64,000 nucleotides of DNA from Siminovitchia fordii DSM 16014 = CIP 108821 (GCF_000374565.1 NZ_KB894695.1:50817-114816); one strand, 5' to 3'. Shown: positions 1 through 12,089, counted from the first letter of the stretch. Translations and numbers: made by a program. The notes: generated by a model not told the origin, from the letters alone.

Positions 1-712
1 GCTTTACGTTTGAAGCTTGAACAGAATAGTTCTCGCAAGTAGTGATTTGGTATTGATTCATGTCCAACGTCGCCACAAAGCTTGGGTGTGCTACGTGACA
101 GTGATCGCACTCCAAATAGTTGTCCACAAATGCTTTCCAGTTCGCTTTAAGATGCCTCGTTTTTACATTTGTTCTTTTTAATTCACTCAAGAATGGGAAT
201 TTGCTTAAACGATCAAAGAAATCTCCGTAGGATTCGGCCAATGGTTTCGCATTGTCATCCAAGTTTACGAAAATAAGCGATTCCAAAATTTCCACTCGAA
301 CGGGGCGCAGACATGCATCTTGTACACAGGCTGCATCCTCCCCTCTAAAGTTAGGCGCCTTGTTCAATTTCCCATCTAGTTTGAAAGTCCATCCGTGATA
401 CCCACATTGTAAAATTCTTTTCTTACCGGATTCATTTTTTTCCAGCTTTGTAGCCCGGTGAGGACAAACGTTATAGAAGGCCCGGATGACACCGTCTTGT
501 CCTCGAATGACGATAATCGGCTCATCCGCAACTTCCGTTGTGAAAAAAGATCCCTCTTTTTCTAATTGGCTGATGTGACCTACTTTTTGCCACGTTTTTG
601 AAAAAATCAAATCCCTCTCTTTTTCAAATGATTTTGGATCTGTGTATTTATCATAAGACAGTGTTCTTTCAAATGTACGATTTGTATTGTTAATAACTTT
701 GTTATAGGACAT
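1..712 (-). CDS. Rieske non-heme iron oxygenase, alpha subunit (partial, C-terminus outside window)
   Basis: The first 237 codons are visible; the gene runs off the left edge. Residues C83-P-H85 and C103-x-x-H106 form the Rieske [2Fe-2S] site. The motif DNYLECDHCHVAHP (about 197-210) carries two His ligands (H204, H209) of the mononuclear catalytic iron; the third ligand would lie outside the window. ATG at 712 follows an AGGGGG ribosome site. The motif resembles N-demethylase/betaine-type oxygenases (GbcA, Stc2 group) more than aromatic dioxygenases, but the substrate is not readable. It is the third gene of an operon with its own ferredoxin and reductase, which would pass NADPH electrons to the oxygenase in the cytoplasm. 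Confidence 0.9.
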   Translation of the reverse strand, partial: MSYNKVINNTNRTFERTLSYDKYTDPKSFEKERDLIFSKTWQKVGHISQLEKEGSFFTTEVADEPIIVIRGQDGVIRAFYNVCPHRATKLEKNESGKKRILQCGYHGWTFKLDGKLNKAPNFRGEDAACVQDACLRPVRVEILESLIFVNLDDNAKPLAESYGDFFDRLSKFPFLSELKRTNVKTRHLKANWKAFVDNYLECDHCHVAHPSFVATLDMNQYQITTCENYSVQASNVK

Positions 713-745
713 AGACAATTCCCCCTGTTTTCAAGATTATGTTTT

Positions 746-1006
<261 letters not shown>

Positions 1007-1016
1007 CTAAAAAGAA

Positions 1017-2030
1017 TCAAGTTAAAATTTTATTTGTGTTTTCCATCAAGGTCGTACTATGAACCGTCTGCACTTTCGCCGTCGGGTCAATATAAACTTT
1101 CGCATTGCTGACTGCTGTCGGTGCCTCACCAAAGCCGCTTGCAATCAGCTTGACCTTTCCCTCATAGGTGCAAATATCACCTGCAGCGTAAATACCCGGG
1201 ATATTTGTCTCCATTCTGGAATTGACGACGATTGAATTTTTATCAATTTCTAAGCCCCAATCCGTAATTGGACCGAGTGAAGAAACAAATCCGTAATTAA
1301 CTAATACAGCGTCAGCATGTAATTCGAGTGTGTTGTCACCTTTTGCTTCAGAAACAATGACTCTCTCAATTTCTTCGTCACCAATGAGTTCGGTGGGGAC
1401 GTATGGAGTTAAAATTTCCACATTTGATTTCATTAATAAATCTACACTGTGTTCATGAGCCCGAAATTTATTCCTGCGATGGACAATCATAACTTTTTTT
1501 GCAATCGGTTCCAACATTAAGGCCCAATCTACCGCAGAATCTCCTCCGCCAAAAACAACCACCTCTTTCCCTTCAAATTGTGCTAAATTTTGAACGGAGT
1601 AGTGAAGATTCGTTTGTCCAAATTTTTCTTCGCCAGGTATTTTCAATTTCCGGGGTTGAAAAGCGCCGTTCCCTGCAGTAATGATCACAGCCTTGGAATA
1701 ATGTGTTTCTTTGTTAGTAGTGATGGCAAACAGCTTCTCATCAATTCTTACAATACTTTCAACGGATTGTTCGAGACAAACTGTTGCTTCAAACTGATTC
1801 ATTTGGTCCAGCAAGTTATTAATCAATTCCTGGCCGCTGATTTTCGGAAAACCAGCAATATCATAAATATATTTCTCCGGATATAAGGCAGACAGTTGAC
1901 CACCTAATTGAGGAAGGCTCTCGATAATTTTTACCGTGGCATTGCGCATCCCCGCATAAAAGGCGGTAAACAGGCCAACAGGGCCTCCCCCAATAATTGT
2001 GATGTCATATTCGTCTATAGGTTTTTCCAT
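1017..2030 (-). CDS. Ferredoxin--NADP+ reductase, thioredoxin-reductase-like (YumC type), 337 aa
   Basis: Flavoprotein with an N-terminal FAD-binding GGGPVG (residues 14-19), a second Rossmann motif [11 protein letters not shown] followed by HRRNKFRAH for NADPH, and a C-terminal FAD-binding AAGDI segment. No CxxC redox pair is present, which separates it from thioredoxin reductase. The ATG at 2030 is chosen over ATG 2036 and a longer upstream reading frame because AAGGGAGG lies 7 nt before 2030 but only 1 nt before 2036. It is first in the reductase-ferredoxin-oxygenase operon, about 48 nt downstream of the start expected from the sigma-54 promoter at 2087-2104. Confidence 0.93.
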   Translation of the reverse strand: MEKPIDEYDITIIGGGPVGLFTAFYAGMRNATVKIIESLPQLGGQLSALYPEKYIYDIAGFPKISGQELINNLLDQMNQFEATVCLEQSVESIVRIDEKLFAITTNKETHYSKAVIITAGNGAFQPRKLKIPGEEKFGQTNLHYSVQNLAQFEGKEVVVFGGGDSAVDWALMLEPIAKKVMIVHRRNKFRAHEHSVDLLMKSNVEILTPYVPTELIGDEEIERVIVSEAKGDNTLELHADAVLVNYGFVSSLGPITDWGLEIDKNSIVVNSRMETNIPGIYAAGDICTYEGKVKLIASGFGEAPTAVSNAKVYIDPTAKVQTVHSTTLMENTNKILT

Positions 2031-2086
2031 AACCATGCCTCCCTTATCTGACAAATAAATATTCTTTTTAGACTTAAGTATTATCA

Positions 2087-2104
2087 TTGCAACTACCGTG
2101 CCAA
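2087..2104 (-). promoter_or_regulatory. Sigma-54 (-24/-12) promoter of the Rieske oxygenase operon
   Basis: Minus strand reads TTGGCACGGTAGTTGCAA, which fits TGGCAC-N5-TTGCA with exactly 10 nt between the invariant GG (2102-2101) and GC (2090-2089). Transcription would start near 2077 and read into the reductase gene. An activator gene of the sigma-54 class lies immediately upstream in divergent orientation. Confidence 0.9.
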
Positions 2105-2165
2105 TATTAAAAAGCGTATAAGGTTCAGTCGAAATAACAAAAATAGGTGAAAAATTCATTTTTTT

Positions 2166-2214
2166 GAGTTATATTTAACTCGTAATTAAAAAAATATTGA
2201 GTCAATTTTGATTC
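2166..2214. promoter_or_regulatory. Paired inverted repeats, probable enhancer (UAS) for the sigma-54 activator
   Basis: GAGTTATATTTAACTC (2166-2181) is a perfect 6-bp inverted repeat with a 4-nt centre. GAGTCAATTTTGATTC (2199-2214) is a close copy. Their centres are 33 bp apart, about three helical turns, and lie roughly 85-115 bp upstream of the -12 element. This is the geometry expected for two dimers of an enhancer-binding protein. The second copy also sits just before the activator's own ribosome site, so autoregulation is possible. Confidence 0.75.
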
Positions 2215-2236
2215 GTTAAAAAGGGAGGGCTTATAA

Positions 2237-3604
2237 TTGAATAGGAAAAGTGAGGAAAATACTTTAGAAATAACGGTAGAGGCTCTTTTAAGAATACTTG
2301 ATTATTCTTCTGATGAAATTTTTGTATTAGACAGGGACCAGAGAATTGTTTATGTTAACCGCACTTGTGAAAAACATTATGGTTTGAAGCCTTCTGATAT
2401 AATTGGAAAATTAAATTTTGAATTATTTAACAAAGGTTATTGGAAACCCTCTATTGTTCCGGAAGTATATGAGACGAAAATACCTTGTTATATGAAGCAA
2501 GAAACCTATATTGGAACAGAATTGATGACATCTGCTATCCCAATTTTGAATGAAAAAAACGAAATTGAATTAGTTGTTATCACTGCTTCTGAGCTCCAAA
2601 GATATAAAATGCTAAAGAACGTAGATTCCGTGAATCAAAATCAGCAGGAACCGGTAATGGCTTTAAGAAAAATCATCGCTAATTGTGAAAAGATGGAGAA
2701 AACCCTTGAATTTTGTAAAAAGATTGCGGGAACAGATTCTACTGTATTAATATTAGGAGAATCCGGAACAGGTAAAGGAGTGCTTGCTCAGCATATCCAT
2801 CAAATCAGTAATAGAAAAAACCAACCTTTCATGAATATTAATTGTGCTGCTATCCCTGAGGAACTATTGGAATCTGAATTATTCGGTTATAAAGAAGGTG
2901 CCTTTACAGGTGCAAAAAGCTCTGGCAATGAGGGGTTAATTGCAGCAGCCGACGGCGGGACTTTATTTCTTGATGAAATTGGAGAAATGCCACTGAGCAT
3001 TCAAGCCAAGCTGCTTCAAGTAATCCAGGACAAAGAGTTTATTCCACTTGGAAGCAATGAAACAAGGAAAGTGGATATCCGGATTGTTACTGCGACAAAT
3101 CAGAATCTGTTGGAAATGGTCCAAAAAAAGAAATTCCGTGAAGACTTGTTCTATCGATTAAATGTTGTCGATATTCATTTACCTCCACTCAAAGAGAGAA
3201 AAGAAGACATCATTCCACTAACTTATAGTTTTTTAAACAAATTTAATCAAAAATACAATGAAAATAAAGTTATCTCAAAAGAGTGCCTGGACATTCTCAT
3301 TCAATATGATTGGCCGGGAAATGTCCGCCAGCTTGAAAACTTAATGGAACGACTGGTAGTCATCAGCGATTCCATTATCCAGGTTGATGACCTTCCGGAC
3401 CTTATCAAAGACAGCGTTGGACCAATCCCGAAATTATTACAAGCCACTACCCTTGATAAAGCCCTATCCGATACAACGAGAATCTTAGTGAGAAAAGCAT
3501 ATATAGAGCATGGCTCTTCAAGAAAAGTAGCCAGCGAATTAAGCATTAGCCAAACAAAAGCCTCTCGATTGATTAGAGAATATTGTCGGGACCTAATAGG
3601 ATAA
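2237..3604 (+). CDS. Sigma-54-dependent transcriptional activator with N-terminal PAS domain, 455 aa
   Basis: Enhancer-binding protein. A PAS sensor domain spans about 15-125; the AAA+ domain has Walker A GESGTGKG (174-181), the sigma-54 contact loop GAFTGA (221-226) and Walker B GGTLFLDE (240-247); a Fis-type helix-turn-helix lies near 420-450 (RKVASELSISQTKASRLI). Start is TTG at 2237, 7 nt after GGGAGGG; no better in-frame start is present. It is divergent from the oxygenase operon, and paired inverted repeats lie between them, so it most likely activates that operon in response to a small ligand sensed by the PAS domain. The ligand is unknown. Confidence 0.93.
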   Translation: MNRKSEENTLEITVEALLRILDYSSDEIFVLDRDQRIVYVNRTCEKHYGLKPSDIIGKLNFELFNKGYWKPSIVPEVYETKIPCYMKQETYIGTELMTSAIPILNEKNEIELVVITASELQRYKMLKNVDSVNQNQQEPVMALRKIIANCEKMEKTLEFCKKIAGTDSTVLILGESGTGKGVLAQHIHQISNRKNQPFMNINCAAIPEELLESELFGYKEGAFTGAKSSGNEGLIAAADGGTLFLDEIGEMPLSIQAKLLQVIQDKEFIPLGSNETRKVDIRIVTATNQNLLEMVQKKKFREDLFYRLNVVDIHLPPLKERKEDIIPLTYSFLNKFNQKYNENKVISKECLDILIQYDWPGNVRQLENLMERLVVISDSIIQVDDLPDLIKDSVGPIPKLLQATTLDKALSDTTRILVRKAYIEHGSSRKVASELSISQTKASRLIREYCRDLIG

Positions 3605-3714
3605 AGAGCCGTATCGCTTGAATTCACAAACAATAACTAGAACTGTCATACATAAAATAACAGTACGTGAATATTGAATTATTCTATTGATTTTAGATAA
3701 GTCAGGAGGAAAAA

Positions 3715-3888
3715 ATGAAAACATTTCTTATAGGCTTTTCTTCAGGTTATATGATTAGCATGTTACTTTTTTACCTTATTTTTGATAAGTTTTCTTGGTC
3801 GTTTGCAACAGGATCCCTAATGGGAATCCTTTTATTCGGATTCATTTTATATACTATTCGGAAGAAGAAAAAACAAGGCCCGGTTTAA
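3715..3888 (+). CDS. Small membrane protein, 57 aa
   Basis: ATG at 3715 follows an excellent AGGAGG site. The protein has two hydrophobic stretches (about residues 4-25 and 30-48) and ends in a basic RKKKKQGPV tail, suggesting two membrane spans with a cytoplasmic C-terminus. A hairpin terminator lies about 50 nt downstream. I do not recognise a family. It may be monocistronic; nothing nearby points to its role. Confidence 0.7.
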   Translation: MKTFLIGFSSGYMISMLLFYLIFDKFSWSFATGSLMGILLFGFILYTIRKKKKQGPV

Positions 3889-3936
3889 GGCGGGCAACCT
3901 CCCAGATATTGTATAATCAAATTGTCATGCTAGATT

Positions 3937-3961
3937 AGCCGGAGGGATCCTGGCTTTTTTA
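3937..3961 (+). terminator. Rho-independent terminator after the 57-aa gene
   Basis: AGCC-GGA stem closed by TCC-T-GGCT around a GGGA loop, with one bulged T, followed by six T residues. Confidence 0.7.
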
Positions 3962-4103
3962 TTCTCGCAGGCCTTGATTGATTTGTTGCATGAGATCACT
4001 TCCTGTATCTGTTAATCTTAGAACTGTACAACAAAGTTTTGAAAAATGTAAAATAAGGAAATTAATAAAATTATATACCTTATAGGGAGGTGTACAGTCT
4101 TAA

Positions 4104-4403
4104 ATGACAGCTTCAAAAAATTTAAGGATATGCAATAAAGGACACAAATACTATAAAAGTAGCGATTGTCCAAACTGTCCGAAGTGTGAAGTGGAACGAA
4201 AACCCGGTAGTGGTTTTCTTTCAAAACTTTCAGCACCCGCAAGAAGAGCCTTAGAGCACCATGGAATCACTACTTTGGATAAATTATCAACGTATAGTGA
4301 GAAAGAGATTCTACAAATCCATGGTATAGGACCAGCTTCGCTACCTGCTCTTAGAGCTTCTTTAGAAGAGAAGGGATTATCTTTTAATAAACGACTTTCT
4401 TAA
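4104..4403 (+). CDS. RNA polymerase alpha-CTD-like helix-hairpin-helix protein, 99 aa
   Basis: The N-terminus has a possible zinc site (C10, H14, C22, C25, C28). The rest (about 40-95) resembles the RNA polymerase alpha subunit C-terminal domain: SAPARRALEHHGI, then LSTYSEKEILQIHGIGPASL with a helix-hairpin-helix. Such stand-alone alpha-CTD-like proteins occur in many Bacillus genomes; their function is unclear and DNA binding is inferred. The GGGAGG site lies 13-14 nt before the ATG, longer than usual, but no better start is seen. A short hairpin overlaps the stop codon. Confidence 0.8.
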   Translation: MTASKNLRICNKGHKYYKSSDCPNCPKCEVERKPGSGFLSKLSAPARRALEHHGITTLDKLSTYSEKEILQIHGIGPASLPALRASLEEKGLSFNKRLS

Positions 4404-4413
4404 GTCGCTTTTT
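4392..4413 (+). terminator. Short terminator overlapping the stop codon of the alpha-CTD-like gene
   Basis: CGACTT-TCTT-AAGTCG forms a 6-bp stem with 4-nt loop followed by CTTTTT. The stem is short, so efficiency is uncertain. Confidence 0.55.
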
Positions 4414-4516
4414 ACTGATCCGGTGCTGCCTTTGTTATTCATGCCACTGACCTTTATTATAGTGGGCGTTCCTTTTTTAGTTTTGAGTAACGTGACCTCA
4501 TGCCTATACTTGTCAC

Positions 4517-4675
4517 CTATTTCTCAAGAAGCAACAATTCCCTCCGGTGCGTCCACTGCCTGATTTCTGCTTTGACAACTTCCTTGTTCTCTCCAGGAGC
4601 GTATACTTCAACTACATGGAGAAGTTCACCTTCGTTTGTTCTTGCTTTCCGTTCGACTGACCAACGAGTGATCAC
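4517..4675 (-). CDS. Small phage-type protein of unknown function, 52 aa
   Basis: GTG at 4675 is preceded by AAAAGGGGTGGG, a usable ribosome site, and lies 13 nt after the end of the broken DUF1064 gene. The product starts MITRWSVERKARTNEG and is basic and soluble. A longer ATG start at 4726 is possible but would overlap the preceding gene and has no ribosome site. I do not recognise the family. Its place next to DUF1064 and a dead integrase suggests a prophage left-over; whether it is still expressed is doubtful. Confidence 0.45.
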   Translation of the reverse strand: MITRWSVERKARTNEGELLHVVEVYAPGENKEVVKAEIRQWTHRRELLLLEK

Positions 4676-4688
4676 TTTCCCACCCCTT

Positions 4689-5018
4689 TTACAACTCTTC
4701 AAATCTTCCATTATCGTATTTAACAATCGACAGCTTGTGTGGATACCGTTTATGGAACATCTTTTCCTTCATGCGTACAACATCCGTCTTGACTCCCTTT
4801 ACATCCACCACTTCAATGGATCCGTCCGTATCGTTTATTTCAAAGTTCACAATATACTCTATCCTTCTGTGAGCCTCGCCAGCTTTCTCAAATGATTCCT
4901 GGAGCAAGTATCGGGGCTGGGGACGGAAGAACAATATCTGCTTATTGGCTTCCAGTTACTTCAGCTGCTCATAATATTTGCTCTCAGCGACTGAATCGAA
5001 CACAATCCGTCAATTTCA
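4689..5018 (-). pseudogene. Broken DUF1064 phage gene
   Basis: The intact-looking part (4689-4934) contains PQPRYLLQESFEKAGE, then IEYIVNFEI and IEVVDVKGVKT, characteristic of DUF1064, a nuclease-fold phage protein of about 110-130 aa. Upstream in the same frame SKYYEQLK is followed by an in-frame TAA where the family usually has Trp. Further upstream, EIDG connects to VFDS only if one lost base near 5004 is restored. Homology stops near 5018, exactly where integrase homology on the other strand begins. So the gene is decayed by a stop, a frameshift and a 5' truncation. Confidence 0.8.
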
Positions 5019-5020
5019 GG

Positions 5021-6154
5021 AGGTTAAAAACAGGACGTTGGCAAGCTCGAATTTGGAAAGACGGGAAATATGAAAGCATCGGCACTTTCAGAACTAAAAA
5101 AGAAGCTGAATTGGCTGCAGGGAAGGCCGAGGAAAAAGTTTACTACGGATATGCCCTCAATGACAGGAAAAAGCACTTTAAGGATCTGGCCGATGAATGG
5201 TTGAATTTGCATAAAAAAACAATCTGAGAGATTCCACATTCGAGCAATATGAAGTGGTTGTCAGATTGCACATCTTGCCATTCTTCGGACGAAAAAAAGT
5301 ATTACGTATCAGAAGGTCCGACATTCAAAAATGGATGAATCATTATTTTGAAATCGTTGATGACGACGGAAATGAAGAATATTCCTATGGTTCAAGATTA
5401 AGGTATTTGTCAGTGCTCAAAAGCATTTTTCATTATGGGTTCACTAATTGGAGATATTGGAGAAGGATCCGTCAAACAAATAAAAAATACCAGTAAAAAA
5501 TAAAGTCAAAGTAAAAAAAGTTTTAAAGTATTATTCTTAAGAAGAACTGAACAAACTGCTGAACTTTATGGAGACATATCAGCATCAAAGATTCAAAGAT
5601 TATCGTCTGTATTATACTCTGATGTACTTTTTAAGCCAAACAGGTCTCCGCATTAGCGAAGCTCTTGCGCTTAAATGGACAGACATTAACGGTAAAAAGC
5701 TTAATGTTGAAAGGCAGACCATTAGGGATGACAACAACGCACTAAAAATAACAACACTAAAAAATTCATCATCATACAGGACGATTGGCCTTAACGACGA
5801 TCTGTTGCAAGAACTAAAATTCAAGGTAAAACAGAATGAATTAATCTTTTAGGAAGAATGAAGACGGGATCATCCTCCAAAACTATTTAGGAAATTATTT
5901 AACACCTTCTACGGTCCGTGACTCAATCCGGGACTATTGCAAAAAGGCAGGAGTGGAAATATAAGGGGACGCACGGATTCAGACATACCCATGCTGTTTT
6001 GCTGCTCGAGTCTGGTGCGAGCATCAAATTCATAGCAAACAAATTAGAGCACAAAACGATCAAGACGACGGCGGACACTTACTTGGACATTACCGAAAAA
6101 ATAGAAGAAGACGAACTCAATAAGTTCGCCTCCTACACTCAAAGAAAAATCTAA
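5021..6154 (+). pseudogene. Broken phage/ICE tyrosine integrase
   Basis: Three frames together encode almost a whole integrase: an N-terminal arm-binding part (KTGRWQARIWKDGKYESIG), a core-binding domain (from 5224), and a catalytic domain with Arg in TGLRISEALAL, HGFRHTH and LEHKTIKTTADTYLDI, giving the R, HxxR, H and Y residues. Frameshifts are needed near 5222, 5450, 5850 and 5940, and in-frame stops occur near 5490 and 5540. The N-terminal codons are missing at the junction with the DUF1064 remnant. The enzyme cannot be made. Its 3' end lies 83 bp from the sufB stop codon, so the old attachment site probably lay between. Confidence 0.9.
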
Positions 6155-6156
6155 AC

Positions 6157-6178
6157 TGGCACAAAACTGGCACGTCGC
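6157..6178. repeat. Direct repeat at the integrase end, possible attachment-site arm
   Basis: ACTGGCAC occurs twice in tandem, 11 nt apart, directly after the integrase stop. Such short direct repeats often lie next to integrase genes as arm sites. No matching copy was seen at the other edge of the remnant (about 4430-4510), so the attachment site itself is not defined. Confidence 0.35.
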
Positions 6179-6236
6179 GTTTATTAGATATTTTCTTTTA
6201 ACAACAAAGCCTGTATTTACAAGGGTTTTGAAGCTA

Positions 6237-7637
6237 TTAACCGATCGAACCTTCCATCTCGAACTTGATCAAACGGTTCATTTCAACCGCATATTCCATT
6301 GGAAGCTCTTTTGTAAATGGTTCAATGAAGCCCATGACGATCATTTCTACCGCTTCCTGCTCGCTGATTCCGCGGCTCATCAGGTAGAAGAGCTGCTCCT
6401 CAGAGACTTTGGAAACTTTCGCTTCATGCTCTAGTGAAATGTTGTCATTCAAAATTTCGTTGTAAGGAATTGTATCCGACGTGGATTTGTCATCCAAGAT
6501 CATTGTGTCACATTCAATGTTTGAACGTGCACCGTCGGCTTTGCGGCCAAAGTGGACGATTCCACGATAAGTCACTTTTCCTCCATGTTGGGACATCGAT
6601 TTGGAAACGATAGAGGAAGTTGTATTTGGAGCCAAGTGCATCATTTTTGCACCTGAGTCCTGATGCTGTCCTTTACCGGCCATGGCAATGGAAAGCGTCA
6701 ACCCTCTCGCTCCTTCGCCTTTCAAAATGACAGCAGGATATTTCATCGTCAATTTTGATCCGAAGTTGCCGTCGATCCATTCCATTGTTGCCCGCTCATC
6801 GCAAACCGCACGCTTTGTTACGAGATTATATACGTTGTTTGCCCAGTTTTGGATCGTTGTATAGCGGCAGTAGGCATCTTTTTTGACGATGATTTCAACA
6901 ACTGCACTATGGAGCGAGTTTGTTGTATAAGTTGGAGCTGTACAGCCTTCGACATAGTGTACATGTGCACCTTCGTCTACAATGATGAGCGTACGCTCAA
7001 ATTGCCCCATGTTTTCAGAGTTGATTCTGAAGTATGCTTGGAGCGGCGTATCCACTTTTACCCCAGGTGGAACATAAATGAATGATCCACCGGACCAAAC
7101 AGCTGAGTTCAATGCGGCAAATTTGTTGTCTGTAGGCGGAATGACTGTTGCCCAGTGCTCCTTGAATATTTCTTCATTTTCCTGCAGAGCGGAATCAGTA
7201 TCTTTAAAGACGATTCCCATATTTTCAAGGTCTTCTTTCATGTTGTGGTAGACAACTTCGGATTCGTATTGTGCTGAAACCCCAGCGAGCCATTTTTGTT
7301 CAGCCTCAGGTATACCAAGCTTGTCAAAGGTCTGTTTAATTTCTTCCGGCACTTCATCCCATGAACGCTCTGTGTGCTCAGATGGCTTTACATAGTATCT
7401 GATTTCATCAAAGTTGAGGGAATTCAAATCCCCACCCCACTGCGGCATCGGCATCTTATAAAAATGCTCCAATGATTTCAGGCGGAAATCAAGCATCCAT
7501 TGGGGTTCCTTTTTCATCTTTGAGATTTCCTCAACAATCTCACGTGTCAATCCGCGCTCTGAACGGTAAATGGAAACGTCTTTATCCCTAAAGCCATATT
7601 TATATTCCCCGCCAATTTGAGGTGCTTTTTTAGCCAC
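6237..7637 (-). CDS. sufB: Fe-S cluster assembly scaffold protein SufB, 466 aa
   Basis: SufB works with SufC and SufD as the SufBC2D scaffold that builds Fe-S clusters in the cytosol. Length matches B. subtilis SufB (465 aa), and the C-terminal part has the typical [13 protein letters not shown] and [18 protein letters not shown] segments. The start is GTG at 7637, 9 nt after GGAGG. It is last of the five-gene operon sufC-sufD-sufS-sufU-sufB, 20 nt after sufU. No strong hairpin was found after its stop at 6237. Confidence 0.97.
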   Translation of the reverse strand: MAKKAPQIGGEYKYGFRDKDVSIYRSERGLTREIVEEISKMKKEPQWMLDFRLKSLEHFYKMPMPQWGGDLNSLNFDEIRYYVKPSEHTERSWDEVPEEIKQTFDKLGIPEAEQKWLAGVSAQYESEVVYHNMKEDLENMGIVFKDTDSALQENEEIFKEHWATVIPPTDNKFAALNSAVWSGGSFIYVPPGVKVDTPLQAYFRINSENMGQFERTLIIVDEGAHVHYVEGCTAPTYTTNSLHSAVVEIIVKKDAYCRYTTIQNWANNVYNLVTKRAVCDERATMEWIDGNFGSKLTMKYPAVILKGEGARGLTLSIAMAGKGQHQDSGAKMMHLAPNTTSSIVSKSMSQHGGKVTYRGIVHFGRKADGARSNIECDTMILDDKSTSDTIPYNEILNDNISLEHEAKVSKVSEEQLFYLMSRGISEQEAVEMIVMGFIEPFTKELPMEYAVEMNRLIKFEMEGSIG

Positions 7638-7657
7638 TTATCCATTCCTCCATTCTT

Positions 7658-10624
<2,967 letters not shown>

Positions 10625-10641
10625 TTCAATCCCCCTACCAC

Positions 10642-11424
10642 TTATGCTTCTTGGCCAACAGTCTCATCTTCGATTCCAAGCTCTTCCTTAACCCAGTCAT
10701 AGCCTTCCGCTTCCAGTCGCTGCGCCAGTTCAGGGCCGCCTGATTTTACAATGCGACCTTGCATCATGACATGTACAAAATCCGGTGTGATATAGTTGAG
10801 AAGCCGTTGGTAGTGAGTGATTACGAGGCATCCAAAATCGCTGCCTCTCATTTCGTTGATTCCTTTAGAAACTATTTTTAATGCATCTATGTCAAGACCT
10901 GAGTCAATTTCATCCAGAATTGCAAATTTCGGTTTAAGCATTAGTAATTGAAGAATTTCATTACGCTTCTTTTCACCGCCTGAGAATCCTTCATTCAAAT
11001 AGCGCTGTGCCATGTTCGGATCCATTTCAAGCAGTTCCATTTGCTTGTCCATTTGCTTGATAAATTTCATCAAGGAGATTTCTTTGCCTTCTTCGCGGCG
11101 TGCGTTGATAGCTGTCCTTAGAAACTCCGCATTCGTTACTCCGCTGATTTCACTTGGGTACTGCATAGCAGAGAACAACCCTGCACGGGCACGCTCATCC
11201 ACTTCCATTTCAAGTACATCTTGTTCATCAAGTGTAATGCTTCCACTTGTCACTTGATATCTAGGATGTCCCATGATAGCTGAGGCTAAAGTGGACTTCC
11301 CTGTTCCATTGGGACCCATGACAGCGTGGATTTCTCCACCATTTATATTTATGTTTACACCCTTTAAGATCTCTTTATCGTCGATAGACACGTTAAGATC
11401 TTTTATTGTCAACGTTGAAGCCAT
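10642..11424 (-). CDS. sufC: Fe-S assembly ATPase SufC, 260 aa
   Basis: ABC-type ATPase that drives SufB-SufD conformational change. Walker [10 protein letters not shown], signature [10 protein letters not shown] and Walker [13 protein letters not shown] are all present. Three ATG codons lie close together (11439, 11430, 11424); 11424 is chosen because GGAGG is 8 nt upstream of it and the product then starts [10 protein letters not shown] as in other SufC. It is the first gene of the suf operon, with a sigma-A promoter 63-91 nt upstream. Confidence 0.97.
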   Translation of the reverse strand: MASTLTIKDLNVSIDDKEILKGVNININGGEIHAVMGPNGTGKSTLASAIMGHPRYQVTSGSITLDEQDVLEMEVDERARAGLFSAMQYPSEISGVTNAEFLRTAINARREEGKEISLMKFIKQMDKQMELLEMDPNMAQRYLNEGFSGGEKKRNEILQLLMLKPKFAILDEIDSGLDIDALKIVSKGINEMRGSDFGCLVITHYQRLLNYITPDFVHVMMQGRIVKSGGPELAQRLEAEGYDWVKEELGIEDETVGQEA

Positions 11425-11486
11425 CCTCATTACCTCCAAATATAGAAAATATTTGTTCTCTCTTTCTCATTTGTTTCTCAAATATC

Positions 11487-11515
11487 ATCTTATCGCATTT
11501 TAAAATAATTATCAA
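11487..11515 (-). promoter_or_regulatory. Sigma-A promoter of the suf operon
   Basis: Minus strand: TTGATA (11515-11510), 17-nt spacer, TAAGAT (11492-11487). It reads toward sufC, leaving a leader of about 55 nt. Confidence 0.75.
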
Positions 11516-11550
11516 CAAGCGCACGCCTGGATTGAATTTTGCTTCATTTT

Positions 11551-11570
11551 ATTTGAGAAAGTTCTCAAAT
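11551..11570. promoter_or_regulatory. Perfect palindrome upstream of the suf promoter, candidate operator
   Basis: ATTTGAGAAAGTTCTCAAAT is a 9-bp inverted repeat around a 2-nt centre, 36 bp upstream of the -35 box. A half copy (TTCTCAAAT) recurs at 11475-11483 in the leader. There is no T-run, so it is not a terminator. A dimeric regulator site is the simplest reading; the regulator is unknown. Confidence 0.6.
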
Positions 11571-11574
11571 ACTT

Positions 11575-11606
11575 AAACAAAACCGCCTGTTCATCGATTT
11601 ACAGGC
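11575..11606 (-). terminator. Possible terminator insulating suf from upstream transcription
   Basis: GCCTGT and ACAGGC form a 6-bp stem around 10 nt, followed on the minus strand by GGTTTTGTTT. It would stop minus-strand transcripts arriving from the yusE side. Confidence 0.45.
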
Positions 11607-11880
11607 CACCGTAAAGAGGGGCAATAGGGAAATAGGGGGTGAAAGAGGGCCATTGATATCATATCTTGACCAAAGCGCCCGCCTAAAGCTGGACACGAGG
11701 GGCTGACGAAATAAAGGAAAAGGGAGTAAGTGAATGCCTGCTTAACGGAGAAAAGTATCAAAGATGAAGACTTATCACCCATTTTGGATTAATCCCCTTT
11801 TCACTGATGGATATGGGCGGTTTCAAAACAACTAATCCTGGGGCTTCGGCGTCACTAGGATAACCTGCTCTTCCATCTAG
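11607..11880. other. Gene-free stretch between suf and the 52-aa ORF
   Basis: No credible reading frame. It contains one partial copy (about 11678-11735) of the dispersed intergenic repeat also found at 12985-13165 and 22855-23005, recognised by GCGCCCG followed by CTGGAC and by ATAAAGGAAA. In B. subtilis the metNPQ genes lie between sufC and yusE; they are absent here. Confidence 0.5.
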
Positions 11881-11884
11881 ATGA

Positions 11885-11922
11885 TAAAAAGGCCGATCTG
11901 TATATTTTGAACAGATCGGCCT
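11885..11922 (-). terminator. Strong terminator after the 52-aa ORF
   Basis: A 12-bp perfect stem, AGGCCGATCTGT with ACAGATCGGCCT, loop 9 nt, followed by TTTTTATC on the minus strand. It begins 9 nt after the stop codon at 11931. Confidence 0.88.
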
Positions 11923-11930
11923 GATAATAT

Positions 11931-12089
11931 TTATCTTCCAGACGAAAGGCTCCCACCTATGTTTGCTGCCACTATCCGCGACTCCACGTACTCTTCTTCA
12001 CGTCTTTTTTCAATCTCGATTCTTTTTTCGCAATCACGCCTGTATGTTTCATAACCGATTCCGTGAGCTCCATGGAGTGCTTTTTCCAT
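11931..12089 (-). CDS. Unrecognised 52-aa charged protein or gene remnant
   Basis: The frame MEKALHGAHGIGYETYRR... continues into a highly charged helix rich in Glu, Arg and Lys (about residues 18-38). No ribosome site precedes the ATG at 12089, and the same frame stays open for 21 codons further upstream (…EWFSINPLKIQYTND) before a stop, without a start codon. The strong terminator 9 nt after the stop argues that this is the real end of a gene. I read it either as a short gene using a non-obvious start or as the C-terminal remnant of a longer one. Function unknown. Confidence 0.45.
   Translation of the reverse strand: MEKALHGAHGIGYETYRRDCEKRIEIEKRREEEYVESRIVAANIGGSLSSGR

Noticed and set aside
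4500..4895. Plus-strand 131-codon frame across the phage remnant
   Set aside because: It is antisense to the recognisable DUF1064 sequence and has no ribosome site.
6157..6178. TGGCACAAAACTGGCA on the plus strand, with GG-N10-GC spacing like a sigma-54 promoter
   Set aside because: The -12 half is TGGCA rather than TTGCA, it is made of a direct repeat, and it would read into the 3' end of sufB on the wrong strand.
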